NCBI GenBank assembly: GCA_001412365.1
Contig: LKUE01000211.1
Location: 1-18,375 of the forward strand
DNA length: 18,375 bases
Source: Desulfuromonas sp. SDB
GTDB taxonomy: Bacteria; SDB-A
Reading direction: 5' to 3'
Under the pieces are notes generated by a model that was not told the DNA's origin, did not search any database, and saw nothing but the letters and a program-made list of their open reading frames with translations. Positions within the stretch are counted from its first letter, which is position 1; the number at the start of each line of letters is the position of its first letter. Below, in pieces: positions 16,548 to 18,375 of the stretch. A program made the translations under genes and the position numbers.

Positions 16548-17804
16548 ATGTCAACAGAACCACGAAATCCCCTGATTGATTTTAATTCCGCAGGAATCAG
16601 AGTAGGATTGCTTTGTCCGGGAGGGGATCAGGCAACTCTGTCCTCCTTGGCTTTGCATTTTATTAAAAGAGAATTGGATAAGGTCCCCGGATGGTTTTCA
16701 GAATTTTTACTGAATAAACGCAATTATCTCTATGGTGAATACACTGATAAACCCCTGGTTAAATATGATATTCTAGCAGTGACTGCCAGCTGGCTGGGAG
16801 ATTATTTTAGGTTAAAAAAGATTTTGGAAAAACATCAGCTGTCTGAACATCCCGGAAAGAGAAAAAATCTTAAAATTATTATGGGAGGACCGGGAGTAGT
16901 AGTCAAGCCCGATGTGTTTTTAGATATTGCCGATGGAGTTTTCGTAGGAGATGCTGATAAGATAATTGCAGAGATATTTGATGCCTTTATTTCTGGGTCA
17001 GACGATATTCCCTGGCTTATGCTCAATCAAAATCAAACATTACCATCTCCTCGAAAATCTATGCCTAATCAGGGAATTGCTTTATTTTCTTCTGCATATG
17101 CAGTTTATCCTAAAGTTAGGTTGGTGGAAGTATCCCGGGGCTGTCCCTTCAGATGTAGTTTCTGTTGGTTAAGTCATAGCCGCAGGGATTTTCAAACCCG
17201 GAGTTCAATAGAGGTGATTTCAGAAACAGGGAATTTAAAGGAGAGGATAGGTCTGGTCAGCGCAGCAATATTGAGTCATCCGGATATAAACAGGATATTA
17301 ACCAGTTTAACTAGAATAGCCCTGCCCTCCTGCCGCTATGATCTTTTAAATAAAGACATAATTGATCAACTATCCTCTAAGCAGGTGAATTCAATTACCC
17401 TTGCCCCGGAAGTGGGTAATGATAAAATGAGTGATATTATCTGCAAAAATTTTGATCTGGATAAATTGCTGAACGTCGCTGAACTTTTGGATAAAGCAGG
17501 ATTTAAAAAGTTGAAATTGTATTTTATGCTGGGATTACCTCATGAAGATATTGATGATGTTCAATCCATCTTTCAGTTATTGGAAAAGATTTCTCAAACC
17601 TCGAAAATGTCAATTACCGCTTCTTTTAGTCAGTTCATCCCTATGCCCGGTACTCCTCTGGAAAATGAGGAAATGGAAAAAATATCTCCAGTTTTAGATA
17701 AGTATAAATTTTTACAAAGTAAATTAACCCAAAGCAATATTTCTCTGAAAAATAATTTTTCTTCTTTGAATAACCGGGTGTATAAACTTATTAACCAAAA
17801 GTGA
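16548..17804 (+). CDS. Radical SAM protein with degenerate B12-binding-like N-domain
   Basis: A 418-residue protein. The CX3CX2C iron-sulfur cluster motif is RGCPFRCSFC (C199, C203, C206), followed by the usual partial TIM-barrel segments, including ITLAPEVG and LKLYFMLGLPHEDIDD. The preceding region (about 60-150) alternates strands and helices and contains KIIMGGPGVVVKPDVF, resembling a B12-binding-type Rossmann domain. However, no DxHxxG cobalamin ligand motif is visible, so cobalamin binding is doubtful. The pattern fits COG1032-like proteins, whose reactions are diverse; substrate is unknown. It begins 45 bases after lpxA with a poor ribosome binding site, so its start is less certain. 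Its position at the end of the lipid A genes is the only hint of a role. Confidence 0.82.
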   Translation: MSTEPRNPLIDFNSAGIRVGLLCPGGDQATLSSLALHFIKRELDKVPGWFSEFLLNKRNYLYGEYTDKPLVKYDILAVTASWLGDYFRLKKILEKHQLSEHPGKRKNLKIIMGGPGVVVKPDVFLDIADGVFVGDADKIIAEIFDAFISGSDDIPWLMLNQNQTLPSPRKSMPNQGIALFSSAYAVYPKVRLVEVSRGCPFRCSFCWLSHSRRDFQTRSSIEVISETGNLKERIGLVSAAILSHPDINRILTSLTRIALPSCRYDLLNKDIIDQLSSKQVNSITLAPEVGNDKMSDIICKNFDLDKLLNVAELLDKAGFKKLKLYFMLGLPHEDIDDVQSIFQLLEKISQTSKMSITASFSQFIPMPGTPLENEEMEKISPVLDKYKFLQSKLTQSNISLKNNFSSLNNRVYKLINQK

Positions 17805-17882
17805 ATTAGATGTTTGTTAGAGGGCAGTTCTTTTTTCTAATTATAGATTTAAATAGGTTTATTGACAAATTATAAATCAGTG

Positions 17883-17912
17883 TTGACATTATATAATTCA
17901 TTATTTTATAAT
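17883..17912 (+). promoter_or_regulatory. Consensus sigma70-type promoter
   Basis: TTGACA at 17883-17888 and TATAAT at 17907-17912, both perfect consensus hexamers, are separated by 18 bases, one more than the optimum of 17. Predicted transcription start is around 17919, giving a leader of about 100 bases before the GTG at 18023. The promoter is the best in the window and suggests strong, house-keeping-type expression of the downstream secreted protein. Predicted from sequence only. Confidence 0.78.
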
Positions 17913-17924
17913 ATTACTTTCAAT

Positions 17925-17955
17925 GCAATCTGGTTCCTGATGAGGAAAAGATTGC
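17925..17955 (+). other. Hairpin in 5' leader
   Basis: A perfect 7-base outer stem (GCAATCT at 17925-17931 with AGATTGC at 17949-17955) is stacked on a perfect 5-base inner stem (TTCCT at 17934-17938 with AGGAA at 17943-17947). They are separated by a 2-by-1 internal loop, and a GATG tetraloop closes the top. It lies just after the predicted transcription start. It could protect the 5' end of the mRNA or regulate it. It is not followed by a T-run, so it is not a terminator. Confidence 0.6.
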
Positions 17956-18022
17956 GGTGAGGGGATGGGTTAATGATGAACAGAAATTGATCTGTTTACT
18001 AAAAACAAAAAAGGAGGGCTAA

Positions 18023-18375
18023 GTGAAGAAGATACTATTAGTTAGTATTATGATCTCACTAGCAGTAGCTCTATTTGCCTCTGAAGACCGTGCTCCGGTA
18101 CAGCAGATGCAGATAGAAGCAAGCGGTCCCGGACTGATGACTCAGGGGACCAGAGTAGTGATTGACGGGAAAGATGTATTAATATCCCAGATTCCCGATA
18201 CCTTAAATGCCAACGGCTATGCCTGTCAGCTGGACAGCGCCTATCCGTTTGAAGCGGATATCGCCGATGATATGGATAACACCACCGACGCGGACTGGAC
18301 CATTGACTCCATCACCACCTGGTGGGCTAACTGGAATGGTTTTACCACCTGGGCAAACGTCCCCAACGTGCACGT
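18023..18375 (+). CDS. N-terminus of secreted protein of unknown function (partial)
   Basis: An open frame of 117 codons starting at GTG 18023 behind a strong AAGGAGGG and open at the window edge. It begins with a clear signal peptide (MKKILLVSIMISLAVALFA, predicted cleavage after residue 19, before SEDRAP). The mature start is Pro/Gln/Gly-rich, then YACQLDSAYPFEADIADDM is followed by a Trp- and Thr-rich stretch (DADWTIDSITTWWANWNG). Such an ADDF/ADDM...WTIDSI...WNG pattern resembles the jelly-roll-like N-domains of large surface proteins of diderm candidate phyla that often carry a C-terminal sorting domain; the C-terminus is not visible here. Its GC content is about 52% over the last 180 bases by hand count, against about 32-35% in sampled lines of neighbouring genes. 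Confidence 0.82.
   Translation, partial: MKKILLVSIMISLAVALFASEDRAPVQQMQIEASGPGLMTQGTRVVIDGKDVLISQIPDTLNANGYACQLDSAYPFEADIADDMDNTTDADWTIDSITTWWANWNGFTTWANVPNVH

Larger units (their letters stand above)
17805..18022 (+). promoter_or_regulatory. Intergenic region upstream of the secreted-protein gene
   Basis: A 218-base spacer between the radical SAM gene and the right-edge gene. It contains a strong promoter, a hairpin in the presumed 5' leader, and a Shine-Dalgarno AAGGAGGG (18011-18018) 4 bases before GTG 18023. A second TTGACA at 17862-17867 lacks a properly spaced -10 box. No clear rho-independent terminator for the upstream operon was found; the T-run at 17831-17836 has only a weak 5-base inverted repeat around it (TTAGA/TCTAA). 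Confidence 0.6.

Noticed and set aside
17815-17840. Possible rho-independent terminator after the radical SAM gene
   Set aside because: The T-run has only a 5-base A/T-rich inverted repeat (TTAGA/TCTAA) that encloses the T-run itself; no GC-rich stem precedes it.
17936-17951. CTGATGA followed by GAAA, reminiscent of the hammerhead ribozyme core
   Set aside because: There is no stem II between the CTGATGA and the GAAA, and no partner strands for stems I and III in the right places; the bases are better explained by the simple hairpin 17925-17955.

Overview
The window comes from a low-GC, diderm (outer-membrane-bearing) bacterium. The evidence is a set of envelope genes on one strand: LolC/E and LolD, BamA, a Skp/OmpH-like chaperone, and the lipid A genes lpxD, lpxC and lpxA with fabZ. 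The same block also holds a McsA-McsB-ClpC protein-arginine-phosphorylation module of the kind best known from Firmicutes. Envelope gene order, LpxA features and the secreted protein at the right edge suggest a lineage in or near the Fibrobacteres-Chlorobi-Bacteroidetes assemblage, possibly an uncultured candidate phylum such as Cloacimonadota. That placement is inference from gene content, not a database match.

Layout. The left edge carries two minus-strand genes: the N-terminus of a small-residue-poor membrane protein running off the window (1-167), and a GT4-type glycosyltransferase (231-1400). A 174-base divergent intergenic region follows. From 1575 to 17804 there are 14 tightly packed plus-strand genes with gaps of at most 72 bases and many 4-8 base overlaps: prfB (with a programmed +1 frameshift), lysS, lolC/E, lolD, mcsA-like, mcsB, clpC, bamA, skp-like, lpxD, lpxC, fabZ, lpxA, and a radical SAM protein. 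After a 218-base intergenic region with a near-perfect sigma70-type promoter and a strong 5'-UTR hairpin, a secreted protein gene starts at 18023 and runs off the right edge with visibly higher GC.

How the genes fit together. The block couples translation (RF2, LysRS) to outer-membrane construction: lipoprotein release from the inner membrane (LolCD), periplasmic chaperoning and barrel insertion (Skp-like, BamA), and the early lipid A steps (LpxA, LpxC, LpxD) plus the FabZ dehydratase that supplies acyl chains. Embedded in it is a protein quality-control cassette: McsB would phosphorylate arginines on damaged proteins and ClpC would unfold them for ClpP. This cassette looks remodelled: there is no CtsR gene beside it, McsA lacks its C-terminal UVR part, McsB lacks the RDxxRA phosphoarginine pocket, and the first half of the ClpC N-domain lacks the usual GTEH glutamate.

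The most unusual points are this remodelled arginine-phosphorylation cassette inside an envelope operon, a Skp-like protein fused to a roughly 145-residue second domain, and the structured leader and compositional shift of the right-edge secreted protein. No CRISPR array, rRNA, tRNA or insertion sequence was seen.
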